The notes under the pieces were generated by a model that was not told where the DNA came from, made no database searches, and was given only the letters and a program-made list of their open reading frames with translations. A stretch of 64,000 bases of DNA from Paenibacillus guangzhouensis (GTDB lineage: Bacteria; Bacillota; Bacilli; Paenibacillales; Paenibacillaceae): the NCBI RefSeq assembly GCF_009363075.1, contig NZ_CP045293.1:5925501-5989500 (forward strand), in the 5' to 3' direction. Made by a program: the position numbers and the translations under genes. Below are positions 26,278-36,296 of this stretch, in pieces; the first letter of the stretch is position 1, and every line of letters starts with the position of its first letter.

Positions 26278-26416
26278 CTATCCTGGATATATGCATGAAC
26301 TTTGGCGGAAATGACCTCTACTCGCGATCTATGATGGATTTTTGCGTGAATTTCACTCGATGATATGGCTGCAGCCCCCACTTCTCCCCTCTATCATGCA
26401 GTAAATCCAAGATAGG
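26278..26416. repeat. Dispersed intergenic repeat, cluster A
   Basis: It contains a unit at 26278-26306 (TATCCTG, then TGCA, then GAACTTTGGC), a related unit at about 26329, 51 bases on, and an inverted unit at 26391-26416 whose reverse strand reads CTATCTTGGATTTACTGCAT. A 29-base unit closely matching the first, inverted, occurs at 55393-55421. No coding capacity. Confidence 0.5.
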
Positions 26417-26490
26417 TTAACAGGTACTGCGGTATGTAGGTGCTATGATGGGCGAAATCCATTGTAGCTCTGATTCAGTTGGCTTAGAGA

Positions 26491-26524
26491 AAGAAAAAAA
26501 GACGAGGGCTTGTTTGCCCTCGTC
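26491..26524 (-). terminator. Terminator of the BIG2 gene
   Basis: GACGAGGGC (26501-26509) pairs with GCCCTCGTC (26516-26524). On the minus strand it is followed by seven Ts. Confidence 0.85.
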
Positions 26525-26531
26525 TGTATGA

Positions 26532-29018
26532 TTATTGAACTACAAGATAAATCTTCGTATTTTTTCCGCCATAGGTCACGGTTAATGTTGCTTTACCTTT
26601 GCCGTTCACACTGATGATGCCATCGATGATGTCTGCCACCTTAATATTGGAAGATTTCCAAAGACCTGCTGCGGATACGTCTAATTTAGAACCGTCAGCA
26701 TAGTAAGCCGTTGCTTCGACGGTATAAGACTTATCAGATGATTTCAAAGACAGGTTAACAACATTAGTCTTCAAGTACTTCAACTGGTCCACTTCGACAT
26801 CTAGTGTAAGGCTCTTGGTCCCGTACTTTGCGGTGATCTTTGCTTTACCGAAACCAACCGGGGTTACTTTGCCATCTACCACGTCGACGACACGGTAATT
26901 GCTTGTCTTCCATTCGGCTTCTTTCGTGACGTCTTTCTTCGTCTTGCCGTCTGAGAACGTTACTGTTAGTGTTACATCGACCGATGCTGGCGCATTTGGA
27001 TCCTCGCTTTTGCTCTTGAGCGATAAGAACTTCTTCGATAGCTCGATCTTCTGAACGATTTCTACCTCAACCGGGATCGTAACCGATTTACCGCCGTATT
27101 TTGCCGTAATCGTTGCTTTACCAGAGGAGAGAGCTGTAATCGTACCATTCGATACAGTAGCGACTTTCTCACTGCTGGAGCTCCATTCTGCTTTATCGGC
27201 GATCGTCTCATTCTTGTTGCCTGCCGCATCCCATGAAGTTAGTTTCACGGTTGCCGTCTCATTAATCATCATGTAGATCAATTTTTTATCAGCTTCTAGT
27301 TTGTCAGACTTCGCGACATCTATTTTCACAGTTGTTGACTTCGTGCCGTACTTCACAGTAATTGTAGCTGATCCCTTGTCCAAGGCTGTAATAGTTGCTT
27401 TGCCTGTTACGGCATCATAGGCTACCTCTACAACTTTTTCATCGCTGGAGGACCATACGGCTGACTTATCTTTTAATTCAGTACCCGTGTTGCTGTTCCC
27501 CTTTAAAGCGATGGCGAATAACGTTTTTGTTCCTTTTGGATCCAGAGAAATGGATTTGATCTCTTCTTGCGTTGTCATATCTTCAACGATTTTCACCTTA
27601 CGCGGTACTTCAATACTAGCTGTGAATGAGATTGACTTCCCGCTGTAAGTTGCGGTGATTTTTGATTCGCCTTGTCCATACGGCGTAATTTTTGCTAATC
27701 CGTTCTCCATGCTCACAATCGCGATATCTTCATTGCTGGATGTCCAGGTTGCCTTCGATGTAATATCGCTTGCTGTGCCGTCTGCGAAGTAGGATTGAAG
27801 TTTCACGGTAATAGGCTTTGTTTTGTCCTCAAAAGCAACGGAATCTTCAATAACGGAATCAACTCCGTTTACAACATTGCGAACTTCGAAGCGGCGAGGG
27901 ACTTCCACATCAACATTCAATGTGACTTCTTTTTCACCGTACTTGGCTTTGACCGTTGCGGAGCCTGTCTTCAGCGCCGTAATTTTACCTTTATAGACGC
28001 TGACGATTTTCTCATCGCTGGAAGTCCAGTTCGCAGCGGTTGTAACGTCTTCAGGCTTAGCTGGAGCTTCAGCATAAGTCGCTTGGAGTTTCACATCGTA
28101 CACGTCGTTGACCTTGAGATAAAGGTTCTGTACGCTGAGCTCGAGCTTGCTTGTGCGATCCACATCGACTTTGATATCGATCGTCTTGGTGCCGTATTCT
28201 GCCGTCAATGTAGCTTGACCGGCGCTATAGACGTTGATCTTACCGCCTACGACGTCAGCGATCCGTTCATTACTGGATTTCCATGTCGCTTTCTTCGAAA
28301 TATCCTTATCTTCCGAACCATCGATAAATGTCGCGCTGACGACAATGTCTTTCGTTTTCTCAGCTAATAACATCGATATTTCTGGTGTTGGCGTATCGAG
28401 TCGGCGTACGACGTCAACATTGACCTCGATCGTTACGGATTGATTGCCGAATTTCGCCGTAACGGTAGTCGTACCTGAATCATGGCCTGTAATGACGCCG
28501 TTCGAGACGGTCGCGATTTTATTGTTGGCTGTGGTCCATTCTGCTTTGCTAGCAACTTTATCATCTGTATTACCATTTAAATAGTTAGCTGTAAGGACGA
28601 CCGCTTGCGTCATGTTGGATCGAAGATCGACTCGTTGCAAATCAGCGGTCAGTGAGTTTACTTTTTTCGTTACATTAACTTCTAAAGTCTTGACCTGCGG
28701 ATTTGTTCCTCCGATCGGGAACGAACCGCTAATCATTGTGGTGCCTTCGTTCACAGCGGTAATTACGCCGTTATTAATGGTGGCAACGTTCGTATTACCA
28801 CTCTTCCATTCCGTTGCGAGAGTTACGTCTTTGGAGCTTCCATCGGAATAGACTGCGGTTGCTTTGACTGTCTGCGTATTTCCTGTTTCGATGGAAATGT
28901 TCGTACTGGAGAAAACCAAATTCACTAGATACACCGGATCAGCTGCCGCCGCCGGCTTCGCCCAACTTACCATACCGAGCATCAAGATCATACATAGCAA
29001 TACTTTAAGCTGTTTCAA
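26532..29018 (-). CDS. Secreted protein of nine BIG2 (Ig-like) repeats
   Basis: 828 residues: a signal peptide ending near AKPAAAAD, then nine tandem bacterial Ig-like group 2 domains of about 80-95 residues that fill the whole mature protein. Each repeat has the pattern W-SSN/SSD-x-VA or VV, then G-ITA-x-SG-A-T-TAKYG-K. There is no SLH, sortase motif or enzyme domain, so it is probably a surface filament or spacer, perhaps held by wall interactions. The start is TTG at 29018, eight bases after AGGAGG. Repeats five and six are longer than the others. Monocistronic with its own terminator. Confidence 0.85.
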   Translation of the reverse strand: MKQLKVLLCMILMLGMVSWAKPAAAADPVYLVNLVFSSTNISIETGNTQTVKATAVYSDGSSKDVTLATEWKSGNTNVATINNGVITAVNEGTTMISGSFPIGGTNPQVKTLEVNVTKKVNSLTADLQRVDLRSNMTQAVVLTANYLNGNTDDKVASKAEWTTANNKIATVSNGVITGHDSGTTTVTAKFGNQSVTIEVNVDVVRRLDTPTPEISMLLAEKTKDIVVSATFIDGSEDKDISKKATWKSSNERIADVVGGKINVYSAGQATLTAEYGTKTIDIKVDVDRTSKLELSVQNLYLKVNDVYDVKLQATYAEAPAKPEDVTTAANWTSSDEKIVSVYKGKITALKTGSATVKAKYGEKEVTLNVDVEVPRRFEVRNVVNGVDSVIEDSVAFEDKTKPITVKLQSYFADGTASDITSKATWTSSNEDIAIVSMENGLAKITPYGQGESKITATYSGKSISFTASIEVPRKVKIVEDMTTQEEIKSISLDPKGTKTLFAIALKGNSNTGTELKDKSAVWSSSDEKVVEVAYDAVTGKATITALDKGSATITVKYGTKSTTVKIDVAKSDKLEADKKLIYMMINETATVKLTSWDAAGNKNETIADKAEWSSSSEKVATVSNGTITALSSGKATITAKYGGKSVTIPVEVEIVQKIELSKKFLSLKSKSEDPNAPASVDVTLTVTFSDGKTKKDVTKEAEWKTSNYRVVDVVDGKVTPVGFGKAKITAKYGTKSLTLDVEVDQLKYLKTNVVNLSLKSSDKSYTVEATAYYADGSKLDVSAAGLWKSSNIKVADIIDGIISVNGKGKATLTVTYGGKNTKIYLVVQ

Positions 29019-29120
29019 TCGTCTGTCCTCCTATATCCGAGTCTTTATACTCCTTTATCGGCTGGAAAACGCGAAAAATTGATACGAATCGACATTTTGT
29101 GTAATTTTAACATTTTGCGT

Positions 29121-29154
29121 CAGAGTTGAACTCTGGGGCGGTAATGGGTATATT
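29121..29154 (+). promoter_or_regulatory. Promoter of glnS with overlapping dyad
   Basis: TTGAAC (29126-29131), a 17-base spacer and TATATT (29149-29154). The -35 lies inside the dyad CAGAGTT-G-AACTCTG (29121-29135), a possible operator. Confidence 0.45.
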
Positions 29155-29198
29155 TATTTAATATATGTAGGAATGCAATAGATGAAAGGATGGTCAGG

Positions 29199-30866
29199 AT
29201 GGAGAACGATAACAAGTCAACATCATCGAATAATTTTATTAAAAATATAGTGAGTGATGATCTGCAGAGCGGCCGCGTCCAAGAGATCATTACCCGTTTT
29301 CCTCCGGAACCGAACGGTTATCTGCACATTGGACATGCGAAGTCGATCTGTCTGAACTTCGAACTTGCGGATGAGTATAAAGGGAAGACTAATCTGCGTT
29401 TTGATGACACGAACCCGGTCAAAGAAGATACGGAATACGTTGAAGCGATCAAGGAAGACGTGAAATGGCTCGGATTCGATTGGGATGGATTGTTCTTCGC
29501 ATCGGATTATTTCGATGAGATGTATAATCGTGCGGTATTGCTCATTAAGAAAGGGAAAGCTTTCGTCTGCGATCTGACACCGGAGCAAATGCGTGAGTAC
29601 CGCGGTACGCTTACTGAGCCGGGTAAAGACAGCCCTTATCGTACGCGTTCCGTTGAAGAAAACTTAGATTTATTCACACGTATGCGTAACGGCGAGTTCG
29701 CGAATGGTGAGAAAGTATTGCGCGCCAAAATCGATATGAGCTCTCCGAATATCAACCTGCGTGACCCTATTATTTATCGAATCTCACACACAGAGCATCA
29801 CAATACAGGCGATAAATGGTGCATCTATCCGATGTACGCTTATGCGCATCCGCTCGAGGATGCGATTGAAGGTGTAACGCACTCGATTTGTACTTTGGAG
29901 TTCGAAGATCAACGTCCATTGTACGATTGGGTCGTAGCGGAATGCGAGATGGAGCATGTTCCGCATCAATATGAGTTCGCACGTCTGAACTTAACGAATA
30001 CGATTATGAGTAAACGGTATTTGAAGCAGCTGGTGGACGAAGGGCATGTTGTCGGATGGGACGACCCTCGGATGCCGACGATCTCCGGTCTTCGCCGCCG
30101 CGGCTATACGCCGGAGTCCATTCGTGAGTTCTGCCGCAGCATCGGCGTCGCAAGAAGCAACGCGGAAGTCGATTCGAGACAGCTCGACTTCTTCATCCGT
30201 GAGGACTTGAAGTTGAAGGCGCCTCGTACGATGGCCGTCGTTAGACCGCTCAAGGTTGTCATCACGAACTATCCTGAGGGCCAAGTAGAGATGCTGGAAG
30301 CGGAAAATAACGTGGAAAATCCAGAAATGGGCAACCGTCAAATTCCGTTCTCTCGTGAAATTTATATTGAACAAGATGACTTCATGGAGGTTCCTCCTGC
30401 GAAATATCATCGTCTATATCCTGGGAACGAAGTGCGCTTGAAGCATGCTTATTTCATCACTTGCAACGAAGTGGTGAAGGATGCCGAAGGCAACGTGGTC
30501 GAACTGCATTGTACGTACGATCCGGAGACGAAGAGCGGCAGCGGATTTACAGGCCGCAAAGTCAAAGGGACGATTCACTGGGTCGAAGCGACGCAAGCCC
30601 GACCAGCGGAATTCCGCCTCTATGAGCCTTTGATGCTGCCGGAAGAAGAGCGCACAGGCGAGACATTCATCGAGAATCTGAATCCGGGATCCGTGGAGAC
30701 GGTTCAAGGATTCGTCGAAGCAAATATGTCGGAAGCCAAAGGGCAAGATAAATTCCAATTTTTCCGTCACGGCTATTTCAATGTGGATCCGAAGGATTCG
30801 ACGGCTGACAAAATCGTATTTAACTTGATTGTGTCGCTGAAGAGCTCGTTCGATGTGAAAAAGTAA
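29199..30866 (+). CDS. glnS: Glutaminyl-tRNA synthetase
   Basis: A 555-residue class I aminoacyl-tRNA synthetase charging tRNA-Gln directly. The ATP site HIGH motif is in [20 protein letters not shown], the KMSKS-type motif is TIMSKRYL, and FDDTNPVKE and [15 protein letters not shown] are GlnRS-specific. The C-terminal beta-barrel anticodon domain is complete to [10 protein letters not shown] and [12 protein letters not shown]. Most Firmicutes lack GlnRS and use GluRS plus GatCAB amidation, so this gene was probably gained laterally in an ancestor. ATG 29199 has AAAGG at ten bases; the ATG at 29190 directly abuts the ribosome site. Confidence 0.95.
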   Translation: MENDNKSTSSNNFIKNIVSDDLQSGRVQEIITRFPPEPNGYLHIGHAKSICLNFELADEYKGKTNLRFDDTNPVKEDTEYVEAIKEDVKWLGFDWDGLFFASDYFDEMYNRAVLLIKKGKAFVCDLTPEQMREYRGTLTEPGKDSPYRTRSVEENLDLFTRMRNGEFANGEKVLRAKIDMSSPNINLRDPIIYRISHTEHHNTGDKWCIYPMYAYAHPLEDAIEGVTHSICTLEFEDQRPLYDWVVAECEMEHVPHQYEFARLNLTNTIMSKRYLKQLVDEGHVVGWDDPRMPTISGLRRRGYTPESIREFCRSIGVARSNAEVDSRQLDFFIREDLKLKAPRTMAVVRPLKVVITNYPEGQVEMLEAENNVENPEMGNRQIPFSREIYIEQDDFMEVPPAKYHRLYPGNEVRLKHAYFITCNEVVKDAEGNVVELHCTYDPETKSGSGFTGRKVKGTIHWVEATQARPAEFRLYEPLMLPEEERTGETFIENLNPGSVETVQGFVEANMSEAKGQDKFQFFRHGYFNVDPKDSTADKIVFNLIVSLKSSFDVKK

Positions 30867-30881
30867 AAGAAAGCGGAAGTG

Positions 30882-30915
30882 AAGGCAGCTGCGAGTGCAG
30901 CTGCCTTTCTTTTTG
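30882..30915 (+). terminator. Terminator after glnS
   Basis: AAGGCAGCTGC pairs with GCAGCTGCCTT around a four-base loop, followed by TCTTTTT. Confidence 0.9.
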
Positions 30916-30990
30916 GTATGCACGTGTCCTCATCTAGACCCCAGCCGATCGTCAAACATATCCCAAAACTACACGTATCATCCTTGCAGA

Positions 30991-31020
30991 CAAAAAAACC
31001 TGTGCTCCGCAGAGCACAGG
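30991..31020 (-). terminator. Terminator of the PL8 lyase gene
   Basis: CCTGTGCTC (30999-31007) pairs with GAGCACAGG (31012-31020), followed on the minus strand by seven Ts. Confidence 0.9.
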
Positions 31021-31032
31021 CTGTATGCTGCA

Positions 31033-34000
31033 TTACATCAGTATTTTAGAAGCGACCTCGGCAAGATCCTTGATGTCAATCACACCGTCTCCGTTCAGAT
31101 CAGCTTGCTTCACTTGCGCCCAGTCCGGGCTGCCGGCATGCTTGCCGTAGTTCGCAGCGACGATGGCCAGATCTCCAATGGTCACTTTCTGGTCATGGTT
31201 CAAATCCCCCGGCATACCTGGTTTGACGGCACGCACAAGGACACTCACTTCCGTGTTCTCCACCGTTCGCTCCGTACCCTCTTGATCTCCTAGAATCGCG
31301 CTCGTAACCGATATGACGCCGGTCTTCTGCGTGGTCAGGTCCTTCGCGCGGAACGTCAGTCCGATGATCTGCTCGTCGCCGTAGACGGCGTTCGTCACGC
31401 CTTGGCTCGCGATAATCATCCGCAGCTGCCCTGTTGATTGTTTTACTGGCTTAATCAGCGAGATACCAGGGAGTAAGGAAGCGGCGTCGCGGAATTCCAT
31501 CGCTTGATCGTCGTACGTAATCGTAATATCCTGTGCGACGGCAGCTTCCGTCACGTGATTCAGGCCAAACGAGATGGTAAACTCCTCGCCAGCCTCCACG
31601 GCATCTTGATCGCTTATAAGTGAGGTTGAGGTGGATTCCACAGGCGCAGCAGCGGTAATCTCCATCACAGGACGGTAGACGGCATTTCCGTTCTCTTTGG
31701 AGGCATAACTAACATCCCCGTTCGAACCGTAGTTCATCTTGGATTGAATCAGCAATGCCAGCTTCTTATCCCCCGTTAACGCAGCATTCACGAGCGCAGT
31801 CACATTGAGCTGAGCAGCGACGCCAGCGCTTGGTGCTGTCCAACTCGCGACAATCTCTCCACCAGCAGGCTTGTTGTTCCATGTTAGAGTCGATTCCTTC
31901 CAGTTGTGGTCGCTGACAAGCAGGGCTTGATGCGTCATATCCGCGACGCGCGTGCCAAGAGACGTCAACGAGAGATTCGCCTCCTGCACGGGGCCGACAA
32001 CAGAAGACAGATCGAACATGATGTACGACTGACGTGAATACCCTGTACCGTCTTGCTTCACGATCAAGCTTCCATCCGTACCGTAGTTGGAGCTCGCATA
32101 AGTGCCATCCCGTACAAAGGCATCGGCCACTGGCGATAGCGAAGCCGACCAGGTTGGTTGTGTGGAGAGCTCGTTGGATGCCGGGCTCTCCCCGGATGCG
32201 TTGATGGCCGATACGGCGAAATAATATGTCTTGCCGTTCGTCAGACCTGTGACGGTATACGTATTCTCCGCCCCCACCGAAGTGACGTCGATAGTCTGTG
32301 TGTACATGCCAGGTTTTGTACCGTATTTGACCCGGTACCCGGCAGCGCCGCTGACGCCCGTCCATTGCAATTCCACTTGGGACATGCTGCCTTTCGCTTC
32401 GTTCAAGACGGGTGCAGCGGGAAGCGTAGTCGCACCGAGATTCAGTACGGCCGACAACGACCTGCCGAAAGCGCCAGCCGTGTTCACCGTTAATTTAATC
32501 GTTGGCTGCAGTTGGGTAATTTGGATTCTTGGATCGAGAGATACAACGCTGGCAGCAGGCTTATGAATCTCCAATTGAATGGAGCCTGTATTCGCCTTCG
32601 TTGGATCGGAAATTCCGATATGGAGCTGACCATCTTTCACTTGGGTCGTGACGGATGCCTTCTTGTCACTTGTCAGCAAGGGTTGACCGTTCCGAGAGAT
32701 CGTCTTCACGGCATCATTCCAGAAATTCGCGCCGGTCGCATGCAGTTTCGTATCCATTACCGCTTGCGCCTCGGTCGAATTTTCGATCACTTCCATGCTA
32801 GGAGCAGTCGCATAACTTGCTGTTGCAGCAGCACTCTTACCGGGTAGAAGGACATAAGCGTAAGAGGCATTGGTCGGTGCCTTGCCATGGTTAAAGGCCA
32901 AGCTAACATACGAATCCGTTACGGGATCAGCCGTATTATCGGTATTCACTTGCTTCCAATTCGCTGTTCTCGTCTCCCGCATTCCCTGGATTGTCGGAGT
33001 GCCTGGGAAGTAATAGCCAATGTCTGAACCGGATACAGAACCTGCCAGGTGTGCCCAGGAGACGTTATTCATGCTCTCTGACCAGCCGGCAGAAGCTGGC
33101 TTGACCGTGCCATTGACCGTCAATGGATTATCCCCGTTCGCATTCAGCTTCCGATTCTCGACGATCGTCTCGACTTGGCGTGTATCGGTGCTCGTCAGGC
33201 CAGAGCCGAGCGCTGCGATTTGATCTCCGAATAGGAACCATGATTTCTTCCCTTGCAGAGGCGAACCGGTATTCTGGGCATTGCTGAATTGCATGCCTGC
33301 CGTCCCCAATGATCCGTCAACAGAAGAGCCGCCGACCCAGTTGTAAGGATTCGCGTAATTCTTCCATTGCACCGGCGTTCCGCTGCCTGACCCATCTGTC
33401 GTCGTGCCTGGCAGACGATACATATCGGCCGTCGCCCAATAGTTACCGCTGAATTGCTCGATATCGCTATTGTAGAGGCTCGTCATGCCTAGCCCCGTGA
33501 ACCAGCCCTTCAGATTCTCGCCATTCCCGAATTCGAAGGAAGAGATGCGAGGCGAGAACATGCTAATGCCGAAGCTGAAGTCCTCACGGGAATGGACAAT
33601 ACGGTCCATGCCAGGGAACTGATAGTGTCCGATGAGCTCTCCACGTCTTGGAATCGCGGTGTCATTCATCAGCTTCTTGCCGAGTATCATCTCGAAGATG
33701 CCTGCCCCGACGAAGTAGTTATCGAAAGAGGTGTCAGAGGCAATCCACTCTTTGACCATCCGTTTCAGCTGTATCGCTTGATCTGGCGGAGCCCCTTCGG
33801 CTAACCGAAGAATGGCTAACACGATGCCTCTGCCTGTTGTATGATCACTGCTCTTCTGCCGCGAAATGCCGCGCCCTCGCACATTGTCCATGATCGCGCC
33901 CTTGTAGATCAGCGGCTCATAACCTTCCTTGACCCAGCGGAACACATTGTCTGCATTCGGGTCTGTAATTCGCCAAGTTGTATCCTTGAGCAAATAGAAT

Positions 34001-34875
34001 AGGTCGGCAATCCGGCCCATCAAGACGGCGCCATAGCCGCCTGTATACGCCACATAGGTGTGCTGGACAAAAGAGCCGTCTTCATAGAACCCGTCGCCGC
34101 TCTGCACATACAAAAATGCGGGCTTCATCGAATCCCGGCCCTGTGTGATTTTGTCGCCCGACTTGCCGATGATGCCGCGTAGGGTCACTACAAAGGCCTT
34201 GTCCAGCAGGTTCGCTCCGGTCTCGGTCACGCCGCTGATGGTGCGCTTGCTGGGGTTTGGTACGAATCGGTCGATAGCTCGTATGTAATTATCAATCTGG
34301 GCCTGGGTTAAATGGTCATACATGAGGACGAGCAAATCGTTCACCAGCTGCGGGGTGCCTATCTCCCAATCCCACCAGTTGTTGTATTCGCTCTTGCTCT
34401 CGTGGTACCGGTTCGTATAAGCCCAGTCCAACGCGCGAACAAGATCGGCCTTCAGCGCCTCATTATGATATAAGGAAGATCCGATTGTGTTATATACAAT
34501 CGCCATCTTTTTCAGTCGCGTAAAATGCGAAGAAACCTGACTTGAATCCGTGGTACTCTGCAAATCACTCCACAAATAAGTCCGGTTCATCGATTTATTC
34601 ATCGTGTCCCATAGCCCTGTGCCTTCGCTATTGGATACCCCGATGTCTTTCTCTTGAATATTAGCGGCAATGTCGGGGTCATTCACGTCATAGTCGGTCC
34701 CGCCTGTCAAATAGACGAACCATTTCATTCGAATCGAATCAAATTCGTCCAAGGCGGATGCCGCTTGTGCTGGGGTGAAGGGGAGCAGCAGTGTCAATGC
34801 CAATAGCCCCGCAAGCATCTTCTGTACTTGTGTGCGGTTAGATCTGAGATCGGGTGTTTCATGATTTCGACGCAT
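31033..34875 (-). CDS. Modular secreted PL8 polysaccharide lyase with FN3, DNRLRE, cohesin-like and dockerin domains
   Basis: A 1280-residue exported lyase of family PL8 (hyaluronate, chondroitin or xanthan lyases), cutting uronic-acid glycans by beta-elimination. Signal peptide to about residue 39 (PFTPAQA). In the helical catalytic domain NNWWDWEIG supplies the catalytic Asn and DGSFVQHTYVAYTGGYG the His and Tyr. Central and C-terminal beta domains follow, then an FN3 domain (about 830-910), a DNRLRE/CBM96-like domain (ADAFVRDGTYASSNYGTDGS), a cohesin-like domain (about 1075-1210), and a type I dockerin with two calcium loops (DLNHDQKVTIGDLA and DLNGDGVIDIKDLA). The start ATG 34875 follows AAGGAGG; upstream ATG 34899 has no site. 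Exact glycan unknown. Confidence 0.9.
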   Translation of the reverse strand: MRRNHETPDLRSNRTQVQKMLAGLLALTLLLPFTPAQAASALDEFDSIRMKWFVYLTGGTDYDVNDPDIAANIQEKDIGVSNSEGTGLWDTMNKSMNRTYLWSDLQSTTDSSQVSSHFTRLKKMAIVYNTIGSSLYHNEALKADLVRALDWAYTNRYHESKSEYNNWWDWEIGTPQLVNDLLVLMYDHLTQAQIDNYIRAIDRFVPNPSKRTISGVTETGANLLDKAFVVTLRGIIGKSGDKITQGRDSMKPAFLYVQSGDGFYEDGSFVQHTYVAYTGGYGAVLMGRIADLFYLLKDTTWRITDPNADNVFRWVKEGYEPLIYKGAIMDNVRGRGISRQKSSDHTTGRGIVLAILRLAEGAPPDQAIQLKRMVKEWIASDTSFDNYFVGAGIFEMILGKKLMNDTAIPRRGELIGHYQFPGMDRIVHSREDFSFGISMFSPRISSFEFGNGENLKGWFTGLGMTSLYNSDIEQFSGNYWATADMYRLPGTTTDGSGSGTPVQWKNYANPYNWVGGSSVDGSLGTAGMQFSNAQNTGSPLQGKKSWFLFGDQIAALGSGLTSTDTRQVETIVENRKLNANGDNPLTVNGTVKPASAGWSESMNNVSWAHLAGSVSGSDIGYYFPGTPTIQGMRETRTANWKQVNTDNTADPVTDSYVSLAFNHGKAPTNASYAYVLLPGKSAAATASYATAPSMEVIENSTEAQAVMDTKLHATGANFWNDAVKTISRNGQPLLTSDKKASVTTQVKDGQLHIGISDPTKANTGSIQLEIHKPAASVVSLDPRIQITQLQPTIKLTVNTAGAFGRSLSAVLNLGATTLPAAPVLNEAKGSMSQVELQWTGVSGAAGYRVKYGTKPGMYTQTIDVTSVGAENTYTVTGLTNGKTYYFAVSAINASGESPASNELSTQPTWSASLSPVADAFVRDGTYASSNYGTDGSLIVKQDGTGYSRQSYIMFDLSSVVGPVQEANLSLTSLGTRVADMTHQALLVSDHNWKESTLTWNNKPAGGEIVASWTAPSAGVAAQLNVTALVNAALTGDKKLALLIQSKMNYGSNGDVSYASKENGNAVYRPVMEITAAAPVESTSTSLISDQDAVEAGEEFTISFGLNHVTEAAVAQDITITYDDQAMEFRDAASLLPGISLIKPVKQSTGQLRMIIASQGVTNAVYGDEQIIGLTFRAKDLTTQKTGVISVTSAILGDQEGTERTVENTEVSVLVRAVKPGMPGDLNHDQKVTIGDLAIVAANYGKHAGSPDWAQVKQADLNGDGVIDIKDLAEVASKILM

Positions 34876-35217
34876 GGATAGCCTCCTTAGATCATTCATG
34901 AATTCCTTACCAACAGACGTTCAAGTACTGCGATCTTCCTTGCAGCGATTCACCTCCCCCTAGAAAGAGTTACGCAGAAGCATAGCCCACGACCTCTTCG
35001 ATGGCTATGTAAAATTCATATCATTTTGTGAACGATTTTGACCCCTTTTTGGCAGCTAGTTGATGAATAGGCCAACGGAAAAAAGGAAAGATTAATTCCA
35101 GTTCTTCCATGAAAACGAAGAAGAAGCACTTTGATGGTATCGTTGTGAGTTCTTTGGATGAGATCCAGGAAATAAGATGGTAAAATAGAAGGTATGAACG
35201 AATTGAAGGAAGATGAG
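34876..35217. other. Divergent 342-base gap between PL8 lyase and hydrolase
   Basis: It holds the lyase leader with AAGGAGG, a hairpin CATAGCC (34982-34988)/GGCTATG (35004-35010), and a minus-strand frame with proline- and threonine-poor composition that I regard as chance. No clear catabolite or two-component site is visible by eye. Confidence 0.4.
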
Positions 35218-36177
35218 ATGATGATGGGCATTCGTGTGATCGTTGCGGCAGTGATTGCAGCAGCCCTTTTATTTACGGGAGTTGGCAATTATTTCTACAA
35301 TTTCGCTATACGTCGCAGTAAGAAGGAATTCCTGGAGAAGAATACAGATTTAGCGGATCTTCCGGGCAAACCGTGGAAGGACCGTTCGGAATGGATGGAG
35401 GCACAGTCTTACGAGACGCTTCATATGACATCGAAAGATGGCATTCAGTTGACAGGTTATTACCTGGCCGCGCCGGAGCCGACGAACAATCTCGTGATTC
35501 TGGTTCACGGCTACACAGGCAAAGGCAAGGATATGGCATGCTTCGCTGAACTCTACCGCGAACAGTTCGGATACCATGTACTCATGCCGGATCTGAGAGG
35601 CCATGGCGAGAGCGGCGGGAATTACATCGGGTTTGGCTGGCATGACCGGCGTGACGTCCTGCGATGGATTGATCTGATGCTGGAGCGGCATGGCTCGCAG
35701 GTGAAAATCGTGCTGCACGGCGTCTCGATGGGAGGCGGAACCGTGCTGATGACGAGCGGTGAATCGTTGCCTGATCAGGTAAAATGCATCGTATCTGATT
35801 GTGCCTACAGCTCCGTTAAAGATATTCTTTCCTATCAACTGAAGCAAATGTTCAAGCTGCCTGCGTTCCCGTTGATCCATGTAACCAGCCTAATCTGTAA
35901 GCTGAGAGCGAACTATTTCTTCGGTGAAGCGTCCGCGATAGACCAAGTGAAGAAGACAAAGAAGCCTGTCCTATTCATTCATGGGGGGAAAGACGACTTC
36001 GTCCCGACCTTCATGATCTACCCGCTCTATGCGGCATGCAACAGCGAGAAACGGATGTTCCTGGTGCCTGATGCGGGACATGGGAATGCGTATTGGACGG
36101 ATGTGGAAGGTTATACGGAGCAGGTACAGGCATTTGTTCGCAAGTATGTGCAACTTCAAGGCCCGATGAACGCTTAG
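35218..36177 (+). CDS. Membrane-anchored alpha/beta hydrolase
   Basis: 319 residues with an N-terminal membrane segment (IRVIVAAVIAAALLFTGVG) and an alpha/beta-hydrolase fold. The oxyanion segment is LVHGYTGKGKDM, the nucleophile is Ser in HGVSMGGGTVLM, the acid is Asp in GGKDDFVP, and the His is in PDAGHGNAYW. This resembles the YqkD/BAAT-like hydrolases of Bacilli. The substrate is unknown, perhaps an ester or peptide at the membrane. Three ATGs in a row begin at 35218 after GAAGGAAG; the ATG at 35194 has poor spacing. Confidence 0.82.
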   Translation: MMMGIRVIVAAVIAAALLFTGVGNYFYNFAIRRSKKEFLEKNTDLADLPGKPWKDRSEWMEAQSYETLHMTSKDGIQLTGYYLAAPEPTNNLVILVHGYTGKGKDMACFAELYREQFGYHVLMPDLRGHGESGGNYIGFGWHDRRDVLRWIDLMLERHGSQVKIVLHGVSMGGGTVLMTSGESLPDQVKCIVSDCAYSSVKDILSYQLKQMFKLPAFPLIHVTSLICKLRANYFFGEASAIDQVKKTKKPVLFIHGGKDDFVPTFMIYPLYAACNSEKRMFLVPDAGHGNAYWTDVEGYTEQVQAFVRKYVQLQGPMNA

Positions 36178-36213
36178 TCTAGTCTATTGCCAGCTCTCCA
36201 TCGGTCGACAATA

Positions 36214-36268
36214 AAATAGAACCGTTACCAATCTCGTGAAAACAGTTGGTGGCGGTTCTATTTGCTAT
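36214..36268. terminator. Bidirectional terminator between hydrolase and ChbG gene
   Basis: AAATAGAACCG (36214-36224) pairs with CGGTTCTATTT (36253-36263), with ACCAA/TTGGT inside. A/T runs on both sides suit both convergent genes. Confidence 0.7.
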
Positions 36269-36296
36269 ATATCGGTTAAGGTAGACGCTGCCTAGA

